Part shown: positions 16,670-24,733 of the stretch, one piece after another
Layout: every line of letters begins with the position of its first letter
Numbering within the stretch: the first letter of the stretch is position 1
Source of the DNA: JAYWGN01 sp043778255
Lineage (GTDB): Bacteria > Bacteroidota > Bacteroidia > Chitinophagales > Chitinophagaceae
Assembly: GCA_043778255.1 (NCBI GenBank)
Contig: JAYWGN010000052.1
Location: forward strand, 14,225-78,224
DNA: 64,000 bases
Reading direction: 5' to 3'
Notes under the pieces: model-generated
What the model was told of the DNA's origin: nothing
The model's database searches: none
Seen by the model: the letters and a program-made list of their open reading frames with translations, nothing else
Position numbers and translations under genes: made by a program

Positions 16670-18304
16670 TTAGTATCCCATTCCGCCCATATCTGGTGCA
16701 CCATGGCTGTGGGCTTCTTCTTTTTTAGGTTTGTCGGCTATTACACACTCCGTTGTAAGCAGCATACCTGCAATGCTTGCAGCATTTTCTAAAGCTACAC
16801 GGGTTACTTTAGTAGGGTCTATAATACCAGCTTTAAGCATATTTTCGTAAGTTTCGGTACGGGCATTATAACCATAGTCGCCTTTACCTTCTTTTACTTT
16901 TTGTACTACTATGCTACCTTCAATACCCGCATTACCTACTATTATACGTAGGGGTTCTTCTAAGGCTCTTTTTACTATAGCAACACCTGTATTTTCATCT
17001 TCATTGTTACCTTTAGTTTTGTCGCTAAGTGCTTCTATTGCTCTTATAAGTGCAATGCCGCCACCTGGCACTATACCTTCTTCTACGGCAGCTCTTGTAG
17101 CATGCAAAGCATCATCTACACGGTCTTTTTTCTCTTTCATTTCAACTTCAGTTGCAGCACCAACATACAGTACAGCTACACCACCACTCAACTTAGCTAA
17201 ACGTTCCTGTAATTTTTCTTTATCGTAATCGCTAGTAGTGTTTTCTATTTGTTGCTTTATTTGGTTTACCCTTGCTACTATATCAGTTTTTTTACCTTTG
17301 CCACCAACTATTACTGTGTTGTCTTTATCAATAGTAATAGTGCTACATTGCCCTAGGGCAGCTAGTTCTACGTTGTCAAGTTTGTGTCCCATATCTTCAC
17401 TTATTACAGTACCACCAGTAAGTCGGGCTATATCTTCAAGCATTTCTTTACGGCGGTCGCCAAAGCCTGGAGCTTTTACAGCTGCTATTTTAAGTGTACC
17501 ACGTAGTTTGTTTACTACTAGTGTTGCCAATGCCTCGCCTTCAAGGTCTTCGCTTATTATTACTAATGGTCGGCCACTTTGTGCTACTTTTTCAAGTATA
17601 TGCAAAATGTCTTTCATTGTCGAAATCTTTTTGTCGTATATTAAGATGTAAGGGTTAGCCAATTCTGCCTCCATTTTTTCGCTATTTGTAACAAAGTAAG
17701 GCGATATATAACCACGGTCAAATTGCATACCTTCCACCACATCAACTGTAGTATCAGTACCTTTTGCTTCTTCTACAGTTATTACACCTTCTTTACCTAC
17801 TTTTTTCATTGCCTCGGCAATTAGTTTACCAATTTCGCTATCATTATTAGCACTTATGGTGGCTACTTGTTGTATTTTAGCACTATCGTTACCAACGGCT
17901 TGGCTTTGTGTACGTAAGTGCTCTACTACTTTAGCTACAGCACCATCAATACCACGTTTAAGGTCCATAGGGTTAGCACCTGCAGCTACCATTTTAAGGC
18001 CTTCGCTTATAATGCTTTGTGCCAATACGGTTGCTGTGGTAGTACCATCACCTGCTATATCGGCAGTTTTGCTAGCTACTTCTTTTACCATTTGGGCTCC
18101 CATGTTTTCAATAGGGTCTTCCAATTCTATTTCTTTAGCTACGGTTACACCATCTTTAGTTACTTGTGGTGCGCCAAACTTTTTTTCAATTACTACATTT
18201 CGCCCTTTAGGGCCAAGTGTTACACGTACTGCATTAGCTAGTGTGTCCACACCTTTTTTCATTTTGTTTCTTGCTTCTATATCGAAGAATATTTGTTTTG
18301 CCAT
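16670..18304 (-). CDS. groEL: Chaperonin GroEL (60 kDa)
   Basis: This 544-residue subunit forms the double heptameric ring that folds proteins in an ATP-driven cycle with GroES. It starts MAKQIFFDIEARNKMKKGVDTLANAVRVTLGPKGRNVVIEK. It shows the nucleotide-binding DGTTTATVLAQ at about 86-96, the apical domain around YISPYFVTNSEKMEAEL, the chaperonin signature AAVEEGIVPGGGIALIRA at about 404-421, and the flexible C-terminal tail with a DMGGMGY end. The length is standard. It follows groES by 135 bp and is closed by a terminator. Confidence 0.98.
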   Translation of the reverse strand: MAKQIFFDIEARNKMKKGVDTLANAVRVTLGPKGRNVVIEKKFGAPQVTKDGVTVAKEIELEDPIENMGAQMVKEVASKTADIAGDGTTTATVLAQSIISEGLKMVAAGANPMDLKRGIDGAVAKVVEHLRTQSQAVGNDSAKIQQVATISANNDSEIGKLIAEAMKKVGKEGVITVEEAKGTDTTVDVVEGMQFDRGYISPYFVTNSEKMEAELANPYILIYDKKISTMKDILHILEKVAQSGRPLVIISEDLEGEALATLVVNKLRGTLKIAAVKAPGFGDRRKEMLEDIARLTGGTVISEDMGHKLDNVELAALGQCSTITIDKDNTVIVGGKGKKTDIVARVNQIKQQIENTTSDYDKEKLQERLAKLSGGVAVLYVGAATEVEMKEKKDRVDDALHATRAAVEEGIVPGGGIALIRAIEALSDKTKGNNEDENTGVAIVKRALEEPLRIIVGNAGIEGSIVVQKVKEGKGDYGYNARTETYENMLKAGIIDPTKVTRVALENAASIAGMLLTTECVIADKPKKEEAHSHGAPDMGGMGY

Positions 18305-18310
18305 TTTTTT

Positions 18311-18335
18311 TAATTTGCTGATTTGCTAATTAGCT
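18311..18335 (-). repeat. AATTTGCTGATTTGC short repeat before groEL, related copy before groES
   Basis: On the plus strand TTTAATTTGCTGATTTGCTAATTAGC directly precedes the groEL start. A near copy, TTAATTTGCTGATTTGTCAATTGAG, precedes groES at 18728-18752. The two start regions therefore share a short related repeat of about 9-10 bp period, similar in style to the TTTGATAA and TTTGACCCA repeats elsewhere in the window. Confidence 0.45.
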
Positions 18336-18410
18336 ATGCTGCTAAAAAGTGCATCAATTTTTTTTAAATATTTAATTTGAAGTATTTACTAAAGATTTGG
18401 TGAGTTTGAA

Positions 18411-18430
18411 CGATAATTATCAAATTATCA
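18411..18430 (-). repeat. TGATAATT tandem repeat just after groES stop
   Basis: In the direction of groES the sequence 10 nt after the stop reads TGATAATTTGATAATTATCG. It is the same motif found at the stop codons of the genes ending at 4572, 21369 and 23875. Confidence 0.55.
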
Positions 18431-18439
18431 CATTGGCCT

Positions 18440-18721
18440 TTACACCACTGCCAATATATCGCTTTCTCTCATTATCAATAGTTCTTCCAATTCTATTGTA
18501 ATTTCGGTACCAGCATACTTACCATATAGTACGGTATCGCCAACTTTTACTGTCATTGGCTCATCTTTTTTGCCACCACCAACAGCTACTACTACACCTT
18601 TTTGTGGTTTTTCTTTAGCGGTATCGGGTATTATAATTCCGCCTTTAGTTTTTTCTTCGGCGGCAGCAGCCCTTACAATTACTCTGTCGTGTAAAGGTGT
18701 AACGTTAATTTTTTTTGCCAT
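18440..18721 (-). CDS. groES: Co-chaperonin GroES (10 kDa)
   Basis: This 93-residue protein caps the GroEL ring. It shows the N-terminal KKINVTPLHDRVIVRAAAAEEKTKGGIIIPDTAKEKPQKG, which includes the mobile loop, and the late GDTVLYGKYAGTEITIELEELLIMRESDILAVV. The start at 18721 (MAKKINV) is the family start; the frame extends to 18748 but that part is repeat sequence. An imperfect -7 box (GACCTTTG on the minus strand at 18803-18810) lies upstream. I find no CIRCE element (TTAGCACTC-N9-GAGTGCTAA) in the 530 bp upstream region. Confidence 0.97.
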   Translation of the reverse strand: MAKKINVTPLHDRVIVRAAAAEEKTKGGIIIPDTAKEKPQKGVVVAVGGGKKDEPMTVKVGDTVLYGKYAGTEITIELEELLIMRESDILAVV

Positions 18722-18996
18722 AGTTTTTTTAATTTGCTGATTTGTCAATTGAGTAACTGACCATCAAATTTTTTAAATTTTATTTATAAAATATTTTAAC
18801 TGCAAAGGTCAATAAATGCACCAAAGCACCAATTAAAGCCAAATTTTCAGTTAGGCTGTATTAATTGGTGGGCAAATGTAGTTTATAATCTTGAAAACCT
18901 GCATTTTTAGCAGGTTGGGCAGGGTAAAGGCTTTTTAAAAAAAAGTTTAAAAATATCTAAAACTAAAGCCTTGAGTTTTACAACAATCCTCAATTT

Positions 18997-19081
18997 GCGT
19001 TAGGGATTGAAGCGGAAATCCTTTTTTGCCGTTTTCTTGCAAAAAAGATTGAAGCAAAAAGCCCGACCCAAAGGGTAACGC
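18997..19081 (+). repeat. Dispersed multi-hairpin repeat, copy B (compact form)
   Basis: An outer helix GCGTTA (18997-19002) with TAACGC (19076-19081) encloses three hairpins: GGATT/AATCC (19004-19021), TTTTTTGC/GCAAAAAA (19022-19046), and ACCC-AAA-GGGT (19066-19076). The element shares the blocks TTAGGGATTGAAG, AATCCTTTTTTGCCGTTTTC and AAAAGCCCGACCC with copy A at 6534-6661. Confidence 0.8.
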
Positions 19082-19168
19082 CATAATAAATTCTTAAAAG
19101 CTAATGACTTGCAGGTTGGGGTATTTTGCATTTATAGGTAAATGCTTACGTGATACAAATATTCTGCG

Positions 19169-19242
19169 ATGCATTTCACCAAAAAAAATAAATGGCATTA
19201 TTTATATAGTTATACATTGGCAATGCATTTCACCAAAAAAAA
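19169..19242. repeat. 20-bp direct repeat downstream of glnS
   Basis: ATGCATTTCACCAAAAAAAA occurs exactly at 19169-19188 and 19223-19242, 54 bp apart, ending 10 bp from the glnS stop codon. In the glnS direction each copy reads as eight Ts followed by GGTGAAATGCAT. Confidence 0.85.
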
Positions 19243-19252
19243 GTAAACAATT

Positions 19253-20926
19253 TTATTTGTCTTTTTTTGCCCAACCATCTTTTAGTGTTACTGTTCGGTT
19301 AAATATTAATTTGTTATCGGTACTCTCCTTATCTAACTTGTAATAGCCTTTTCTTATAAATTGATAATGTTCCCTTTCGGTTGCTTGCTGTACACTTGGT
19401 TCTGCATAACCTGTTACAGTAGTTAACGAATTTTCATTTATGTAATCTTTAAAATCTCCCTCTTCATTACTTGGGTTTTCTACTTTAAATAGTCTATCAT
19501 ATTCTCTTACTTCTACAGCCAAAGCCGTAGCAGCATTTACCCAATGCAACGTGCCTTTTACTACTATACCACTTGTATCTTCACCGCTTTTGCTGTTAGG
19601 TATATAAGTACAATTTAGTTGCAATATATTCCCCTTTTCATCTTTTACAACCTCATCACATTTTATTATGTAGGCACTTTTTAGCCTTACCATTTGCCCT
19701 GGTGCTAACCTAAAGTATTTTTTGGAAGGCACTTCCATAAAGTCATCTTGCTCTATATATAATTGGCTACTAAAGGGTAGGCTACGTTTTGTAATAGTTT
19801 CAAGCTCCGGGTTATTTTCACTTTCTAAGTTTTCTGTTTGCCCTTCGGGGTAATTATTAAGTACTATTTTAATAGGGTTAAATACTACCATTCGCCTTTC
19901 TGCTATTCGGTTCAAATGCTCTCTCACACAGAACTCCAGCAAAGCTACATCGGCAATATTTTCTCGTTTGGCAATACCAATTTTTTCGCAAAAGGTTCTA
20001 ATACTTTCGGCAGTATAGCCTCTACGGCGTAAGCCACTTATGGTTGGCATACGAGGGTCGTCCCAACCTGATACATGGTTATCGGTTACTAATTGTAGCA
20101 ATTTTCGTTTGCTAGTAATGGTATAGTTAATATTACGTCGGGCAAATTCATATTGTTTACTAGGGAATATTTCTAACTTTTCAATACACCAATTGTACAA
20201 CTCACGGTGTGGTATAAATTCCATAGTGCATATAGAGTGAGTTATTTGTTCAATACTATCACTTTGGCCATGTGCAAAATCGTACATTGGGTATATGCAC
20301 CAATCGTCGCCAGTGCGGTGGTGTGTTGCCCTTTTAATGCGGTATAGCAGCGGATCCCTCATTATCATATTGGGGTTAGCCATATCTATTTTGGCTCGTA
20401 ATACCATAGCACCATCGGCAAATTCACCGTTTTTCATTTGGGTAAATAATGCCTTATTTTCGGCTACTGTTCTATTGCGGTACGGCGAGTTAGTACCCGG
20501 TTGGGTAGGTGTGCCTTTAAGGTTGGCTATTTGTTCACTGGTACTTTCATCTATATAAGCCAAGCTTTTATCAATTAATTTGTGGGCATAGTTATAAAGT
20601 GTTTCAAAATAATCGGATGCATAATATTCGTTTTTCCAACTAAAGCCAAGCCATTGTATATCGGCTTTAATGCTGTCCACATATTCGGTATCTTCGGTGG
20701 CTGGGTTGGTATCGTCAAACCGTAGGTTGGTGTAGCCATTATACTTTTGGGTAAGCCCAAAGTTGAGGCATATACTACTAGCATGCCCAAGGTGCAAATA
20801 CCCATTAGGCTCTGGCGGAAACCTTGTTACAATGCTGCTATAAGTGCCTTCGGCTAAATGTTGTGCTATAATATCTTCAATAAAATTATTCGATTTTTCT
20901 TCTTCCACTGTGTGTTGTATTAGCAT
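19253..20926 (-). CDS. glnS: Glutamine--tRNA ligase
   Basis: This class I aminoacyl-tRNA synthetase of 557 residues charges tRNA-Gln directly. The HIGH-type motif appears as VTRFPPEPNGYLHLGHASSI at about 33-52. Further markers are FDDTNPATEDTEYVDSIKADIQWLGF, the DWCIYPMYDFAHGQSDSIEQITHSICTMEF block and the KMSKS equivalent SKRKLLQLV at about 270-278. The C-terminal anticodon-binding barrels are complete. A perfect -7 box (20928-20935) ends only one base before this ATG, so either the mRNA is leaderless or initiation is at GTG 20908, which gives the more family-like MEEEKSNNFI start. Confidence 0.95.
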   Translation of the reverse strand: MLIQHTVEEEKSNNFIEDIIAQHLAEGTYSSIVTRFPPEPNGYLHLGHASSICLNFGLTQKYNGYTNLRFDDTNPATEDTEYVDSIKADIQWLGFSWKNEYYASDYFETLYNYAHKLIDKSLAYIDESTSEQIANLKGTPTQPGTNSPYRNRTVAENKALFTQMKNGEFADGAMVLRAKIDMANPNMIMRDPLLYRIKRATHHRTGDDWCIYPMYDFAHGQSDSIEQITHSICTMEFIPHRELYNWCIEKLEIFPSKQYEFARRNINYTITSKRKLLQLVTDNHVSGWDDPRMPTISGLRRRGYTAESIRTFCEKIGIAKRENIADVALLEFCVREHLNRIAERRMVVFNPIKIVLNNYPEGQTENLESENNPELETITKRSLPFSSQLYIEQDDFMEVPSKKYFRLAPGQMVRLKSAYIIKCDEVVKDEKGNILQLNCTYIPNSKSGEDTSGIVVKGTLHWVNAATALAVEVREYDRLFKVENPSNEEGDFKDYINENSLTTVTGYAEPSVQQATEREHYQFIRKGYYKLDKESTDNKLIFNRTVTLKDGWAKKDK

Positions 20927-20927
20927 A

Positions 20928-20935
20928 CAAAGATA
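20928..20935 (-). promoter_or_regulatory. Bacteroidota -7 box for glnS, one base from the ATG
   Basis: The minus strand reads TATCTTTG, a perfect TAnnTTTG match. The transcript would begin at about 20920-20923, at or after the ATG at 20924-20926. This argues for the in-frame GTG at 20908 or a leaderless start. Confidence 0.5.
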
Positions 20936-20963
20936 GGTACAATTTGCATTAAAAATGTGCTAC

Positions 20964-21299
20964 CTACTTTACATCTTTGTACCCATCTTTAAGTAAAAAT
21001 GTTTTTATTTTTTCTTTGTTATCGCCTTGTATTAATATTTCGCCGTCCTTTACTGAGCCTCCTGTACCGCAATAGGTTTTTAGTTTTTTGCCCAAGTCAT
21101 CTATATCATTTTGTGAGCCTGTAAACCCTGCAATTAATGTTGCAGCTTTGCCACCACGGTGTTTTGTTTCTAATCGTATTCGTAATTTTTGTTGGTGTTT
21201 GGGTAGGGTTATTGTATCGGGTTCGGGTTGGTTACCTAAGTTGGCATTAGGGTCGGTGCTATACACCAATGCTGAGAATGAATTTATTTTTTTTTGCAT
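20964..21299 (-). CDS. SUI1/eIF1-like translation factor (YciH family)
   Basis: This 111-residue protein has a short variable N-terminus and one SUI1 domain at about 35-111. The stretch LRIRLETKHRGGKAATLIAGFTGSQNDIDDLGKKLKTYCGTGGSVKDGEILIQGDNKEKIKTFLLKDGY carries the conserved RxxKxRGGKxxTxIxGF and KxxCGTGGSVKxGxIxIQGD elements. The bacterial relative YciH can act on initiation fidelity in vitro, but the physiological role is uncertain. It lies 37 nt upstream of glnS on the same strand, so the glnS -7 box falls in the gap between them. Confidence 0.92.
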   Translation of the reverse strand: MQKKINSFSALVYSTDPNANLGNQPEPDTITLPKHQQKLRIRLETKHRGGKAATLIAGFTGSQNDIDDLGKKLKTYCGTGGSVKDGEILIQGDNKEKIKTFLLKDGYKDVK

Positions 21300-21349
21300 T
21301 TTTAATTCCTATTTTTTTCGCTTCGCTAAAAAATTTTGTTTACATTATT

Positions 21350-21385
21350 AATTATCAATTGTTAATTATCAATTGTCAATTATCA
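21350..21385 (-). repeat. AATTATCAATTG tandem repeat overlapping the nadC stop
   Basis: Three units of AATTATCAATTGT-like sequence run through the last five codons and the stop of nadC and continue downstream. In the gene direction this is TGATAATTGACAATTGATAATT, the same family of motif as at 4570, 18411 and 23871. Confidence 0.6.
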
Positions 21386-22235
21386 CATTGCTAAATGCTG
21401 CTTTCAAACTCAAATCCATACTTACGGCATGGTGTATAATAGCCCCGCAACTTACAAAGTCAACACCCGTTTTGGCATAGTCAACTACAGTGTTCAAGTT
21501 AATACCACCACTAGCTTCGGTTTGGTATTGTTTATTAATGAGTGCTACTGCTTCGGCAGTATGGGGTACAGTATAATTATCGAGCATTATACGGTGTACA
21601 CCGCCAACTGCAAGTACTTTTTGTACATCATCTATATTTCTAGTTTCCACTTCTATTTGTAATTGTAGCTTATTTTTTATTATATATTCATTGGCTTTTT
21701 CTATGGCTTTTTCTATACCACCACAGTAGTCTATATGGTTATCTTTAAGCATTATCATATCGTACAAACCCATACGGTGGTTGTAGCCGCCACCTATACG
21801 TACTGCTTCTTTTTCGAGTAGCCTAAAGTTAGGGGTTGTTTTACGAGTGTCTAATATTTTAGTATTGTAAGGCTTAAGTAAAGTTGCATATTGGTTGGTA
21901 AGTGTAGCTATGCCACTCATACGTTGCATACAGTTAAGTGCCAACCTTTCGCAAGTAAGTATGGTATGTACGTTGGTATGTACTTCGTAAGCAATATCGC
22001 CATATTGCATAGTATCGCCATCTACTTTGTAGGGTATAAATGTGGCTGCAGGGTTTACGGTTTCAAATATTTTTTTGGCAACTTCCATACCGGCAAGTAT
22101 GCCATTTTCTTTTACTTTAAGTACGGCTTTTCCCTGTTGGTTTGTAGGTATGCAACAAAGGGTGGAGTGGTCGCCACTGCCTACATCTTCGGCAAAGGCA
22201 TTGGTTATAAGTTGTTGTAGGGCTGTTGAATACAT
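21369..22235 (-). CDS. nadC: Nicotinate-nucleotide pyrophosphorylase (carboxylating)
   Basis: This 288-residue enzyme joins quinolinate and PRPP to give nicotinate mononucleotide in de novo NAD synthesis. Typical segments are LTCERLALNCMQRMSGIATLTNQY, the signature ILDTRKTTPNFRLLEKEAVRIGGGYNHRMGLYDMIMLKDNHI at about 128-169 (substrate-binding Arg, His and Lys), QIEVETRNIDDVQ, and SGGINLNTVVDYAKTGVDFVSCGAI near the C-terminus. The length is normal. The last codons lie within an AT-rich tandem repeat. nadA and nadB are not in the window. Confidence 0.96.
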   Translation of the reverse strand: MYSTALQQLITNAFAEDVGSGDHSTLCCIPTNQQGKAVLKVKENGILAGMEVAKKIFETVNPAATFIPYKVDGDTMQYGDIAYEVHTNVHTILTCERLALNCMQRMSGIATLTNQYATLLKPYNTKILDTRKTTPNFRLLEKEAVRIGGGYNHRMGLYDMIMLKDNHIDYCGGIEKAIEKANEYIIKNKLQLQIEVETRNIDDVQKVLAVGGVHRIMLDNYTVPHTAEAVALINKQYQTEASGGINLNTVVDYAKTGVDFVSCGAIIHHAVSMDLSLKAAFSNVIIDN

Positions 22236-22336
22236 GCAATTATTTGAGGGTAAAAATAACTAAATATTTACTAAAATAAAAGTATATAATTGCAACAATT
22301 ATTTGGTAATAATATAGGTAAAACGGGTGTATAAAA

Positions 22337-23395
22337 ATGACTAAAAAAATACTCATTATAGGGCAAGGCATAAGTGGTACTTTGCTTAGTTGGTACTTGT
22401 ACAAAGCAGGTATTCCGTTTGTAGTTATTGATAATAATGCGGCACATACAGCTAGTAAAGTAGCAGCAGGTATTATAAACCCTGTAACAGGGCGACGTAT
22501 TGTAAAAACTTGGATGATAGATGAGTTAATACCCTTTGCAGTAAATGCTTATACTGAAATTGGTGACTTTTTTAACCAAACATTTTTAACCAAAAATAGT
22601 ATAGTTGATTTTTTTGCAACCGAACAAATGGCCACTGCATTTGCCGATAGGCTAATGGAAAATGCTGATTATTTGGCAATGCAAAATGATACTGATTATA
22701 ACCCTACATTTAATTACAATTTCGGCTATGGATATATACAACCTACTTACACCATAGCTGTGCAAAGCATTGTAGCCAATTGGCGTAATTATTTGCAACA
22801 GCAACACTTACTTATAACTACCGAGTATAGTGAAGCCTTGTTAAAGGTAACTGATTGTGAAATAATGTACGATACTATAACTGCTAGTCATATTGTGTAT
22901 GCAAATGGGGAGCAATGTAGCAGTAACAACTATTTTAAAAATTTACCTTTTGCTCCAAATAAAGGTGAGGCATTACTGATTGAATGTAATGAATTACCTA
23001 CCAATTTAATATTTAAAAAAGGCCTCACTATAGCACCTATTGGTACTAATTTATATTGGGTAGGAGCTAATTATATTTGGAATTATGAAGATGCTTTGCC
23101 TACCCAAAGTTTTTATAACGATACCAACTTATGGTTGCAACAATTTGTAAAAGTGCCTTACACTATAGTTGAGCATAAAGCAGCTATACGCCCTGCCAAC
23201 TTGGAACGTAGGCCTTTTGTGGGGTTTCATCCTACATACAATAATGTAGGTATATTAAATGGAATGGGTGCAAAAGGCACATCGTTAGCACCTTACTTTG
23301 CTAACCAACTAGTACAATATATAACACACCAACAACCTATACTTGCTGAGGCAGATGTATTAAGGTTCTCAAAAATTTTGCAAAAAACATTTTAA
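22337..23395 (+). CDS. FAD-dependent oxidoreductase (DAO family)
   Basis: This 352-residue protein opens with a dinucleotide-binding fold: KILIIGQGISGTLLSWYLYKAGIPFVVID at about 4-32 (GxGxxG, then an acidic end of strand 2). It continues with VAAGIINPVTGRRIVKTWM at about 43-61. The C-terminal FAD contacts are AAIRPANLERRPFVGFHP and GILNGMGAKGTSLAPYFANQLVQYI. It belongs to the D-amino-acid oxidase/ThiO-like group; the substrate is unknown. It is transcribed divergently from nadC with 101 bp between the starts. Confidence 0.8.
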   Translation: MTKKILIIGQGISGTLLSWYLYKAGIPFVVIDNNAAHTASKVAAGIINPVTGRRIVKTWMIDELIPFAVNAYTEIGDFFNQTFLTKNSIVDFFATEQMATAFADRLMENADYLAMQNDTDYNPTFNYNFGYGYIQPTYTIAVQSIVANWRNYLQQQHLLITTEYSEALLKVTDCEIMYDTITASHIVYANGEQCSSNNYFKNLPFAPNKGEALLIECNELPTNLIFKKGLTIAPIGTNLYWVGANYIWNYEDALPTQSFYNDTNLWLQQFVKVPYTIVEHKAAIRPANLERRPFVGFHPTYNNVGILNGMGAKGTSLAPYFANQLVQYITHQQPILAEADVLRFSKILQKTF

Positions 23396-23470
23396 GTATT
23401 TAAAAATGTTTTATTTTTATTGTTACAACTTTTTTTTATTATAAAAAATTAAACAAATTAGATTAGCGAA

Positions 23471-23875
23471 ATGGATAACAACTTGCCCGTACAAGGTACT
23501 ATGTATATGATACCTAAAAAGTATAGAATTATTGAAAACTTACACATTGTATTTTGGTTAATAAAAGATTTGTGTTGGTGTATTGTATTTAAGCCGTTAG
23601 GCTTAGCAATGATAATACCAACACTGAGTATAGCAGTGTATATAGTATGGCAAAATAGAAATATAGCTTCCGAATTGTACCATAACTTAGCTGTAATGTT
23701 TTGGATAATTGCTAATAGTTACTGGATGATTAGTGAGTTTTATAAATTTGATGATCGTATTTTTTTTGATGTAGTATCGGGTAAGCAAATGGCTATAATA
23801 CCCTTTACAATGGGCATTACCTGCCTTTTTATTTACTATGTATTTGTGTCGAGCAAGGAGAAGAAGTTAATTTGA
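23471..23875 (+). CDS. Hypothetical membrane protein, about four spans
   Basis: This 134-residue protein has no family I can name. Its N-terminus (about 1-24) is soluble. It then has hydrophobic segments at about 25-42 (HIVFWLIKDLCWCIVF), 44-61 (LGLAMIIPTLSIAVYIVW), 72-88 (LAVMFWIIANSYWMISE) and 107-126 (IIPFTMGITCLFIYYVFV), and ends SSKEKKLI. The Trp-rich second and third helices recall small conserved Bacteroidota inner-membrane proteins. The stop codon is the first unit of the TTTGATAA tandem repeat. Confidence 0.65.
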   Translation: MDNNLPVQGTMYMIPKKYRIIENLHIVFWLIKDLCWCIVFKPLGLAMIIPTLSIAVYIVWQNRNIASELYHNLAVMFWIIANSYWMISEFYKFDDRIFFDVVSGKQMAIIPFTMGITCLFIYYVFVSSKEKKLI

Positions 23876-23902
23876 TAATTTGATAATTTGATAATTTGAT
23901 AA
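23871..23902 (+). repeat. TTTGATAA x4 tandem repeat at a stop codon
   Basis: Four perfect 8-bp TTTGATAA units begin at 23871, so the stop TGA (23873-23875) of the membrane-protein gene lies in the first unit. They end 51 bp before the esterase start. It is the cleanest array of the TGATAATT family in this window. Confidence 0.9.
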
Positions 23903-23952
23903 TCCTGAATATTAGGGACACGTTGTGTTGAAATTCTAATTTTCTAAATAAA

Positions 23953-24720
23953 ATGAAAATATTTTTGCTTTGTTTATTAATATGCTGCCAAGTAAAAGTA
24001 CAAGCTACAGAAATTGATACTACACTATACTCAACCATAATTGGCGACAGCTTTGCTATTAAAATTATATTACCAAAAAATTATACTGCTGCCAAACATT
24101 ATAATACAGTGTATTATTTAGATGCTAGTATAAAAAGTGGAAAGGCTTTGCAAAAGTTATTGCAAACAGGCAATTATACTACATTACAAGAGGAAAACAT
24201 TTTTATTGGTATTGGGCATTTTGGCAACTTTCATACCAAACGAACTAGAGATTTTATACCACCAATTTTAAAAAATGAAGAAATTAAAAACAGTATTTTT
24301 TTTAGTTTTTTGCAAAAACAATTATTGCCATTTATTGAAAATAAATATTCAACTACTCCAAAAAAAACTTTGATTGGGCATTCGTATGGCGGTTTGTTTT
24401 GTTTTTATTGTTTGTTTAATGCTACCCAATTGTTTACTAATTACTACGCCCTTAGCCCATCTACTTGGGTTAATAAAAGTAATATTTTTACTTACGAAAA
24501 AGCATTTTACAATAGTAAAAAAAACTTAGTAGCAGCCTTAACTATGGTAAATGGAGATTTAGAATTTTTGAACTTTGTGTTGCAAAGTAATAGAGCAATG
24601 GATAAATTATTAAAGAGTAGAAACTACAAGAAATTAAAATATAGTTATACCGAAAAGCATTTTGCCAACCATAATAGCCACGTAAAACTTACCTTACTAG
24701 CAATATTGAAAGCTATGTAA
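23953..24720 (+). CDS. Secreted alpha/beta-hydrolase, esterase D type
   Basis: This 255-residue protein has a signal peptide (IFLLCLLICCQVKVQA, cleavage near 21). The putative esterase fold (PF00756 type) shows NTVYYLDAS, the glycine-rich oxyanion region IFIGIGHFGNF with TRDFIPP, and the nucleophile elbow IGHSYGGLFCFYCLF with Ser at about 141. A late HFANHNSH supplies the probable catalytic His. Relatives include siderophore and S-formylglutathione esterases, but the substrate is unknown. It converges on the CNNM gene with 13 nt between the stops. Confidence 0.82.
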   Translation: MKIFLLCLLICCQVKVQATEIDTTLYSTIIGDSFAIKIILPKNYTAAKHYNTVYYLDASIKSGKALQKLLQTGNYTTLQEENIFIGIGHFGNFHTKRTRDFIPPILKNEEIKNSIFFSFLQKQLLPFIENKYSTTPKKTLIGHSYGGLFCFYCLFNATQLFTNYYALSPSTWVNKSNIFTYEKAFYNSKKNLVAALTMVNGDLEFLNFVLQSNRAMDKLLKSRNYKKLKYSYTEKHFANHNSHVKLTLLAILKAM

Positions 24721-24733
24721 AAGTGGAAAACAA

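Larger units (their letters stand above)
18722..19252. other. Long intergenic region groES / glnS
   Basis: These 531 bp hold, from left to right, the AATTTGCTGATTTG repeat, the probable groES promoter, and a small hairpin AACCTGC/GCAGGTT (18896-18914) that could weakly terminate glnS. They also hold the dispersed multi-hairpin repeat copy B (18997-19081) and a 20-bp direct repeat (19169-19188 and 19223-19242). I see no credible coding sequence; an open frame at 19104-19343 has no family resemblance and runs into glnS antisense. Confidence 0.6.

Noticed and set aside
16911..18329. Long plus-strand open frames opposite groEL
   Set aside because: They are antisense shadows of a strongly conserved gene, with Ser/Pro-rich composition and no family resemblance or start context.
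18722..18900. CIRCE/HrcA operator in front of groES
   Set aside because: I looked for TTAGCACTC-N9-GAGTGCTAA and found no match; only degenerate AT repeats and a promoter-like box are present.
19003..19060. GGGATTGAAG-like sequence in copy B as a CRISPR repeat end
   Set aside because: The resemblance to the ATTGAAAG end of some CRISPR repeats is limited to a few bases; copies are dispersed singly rather than spaced regularly.
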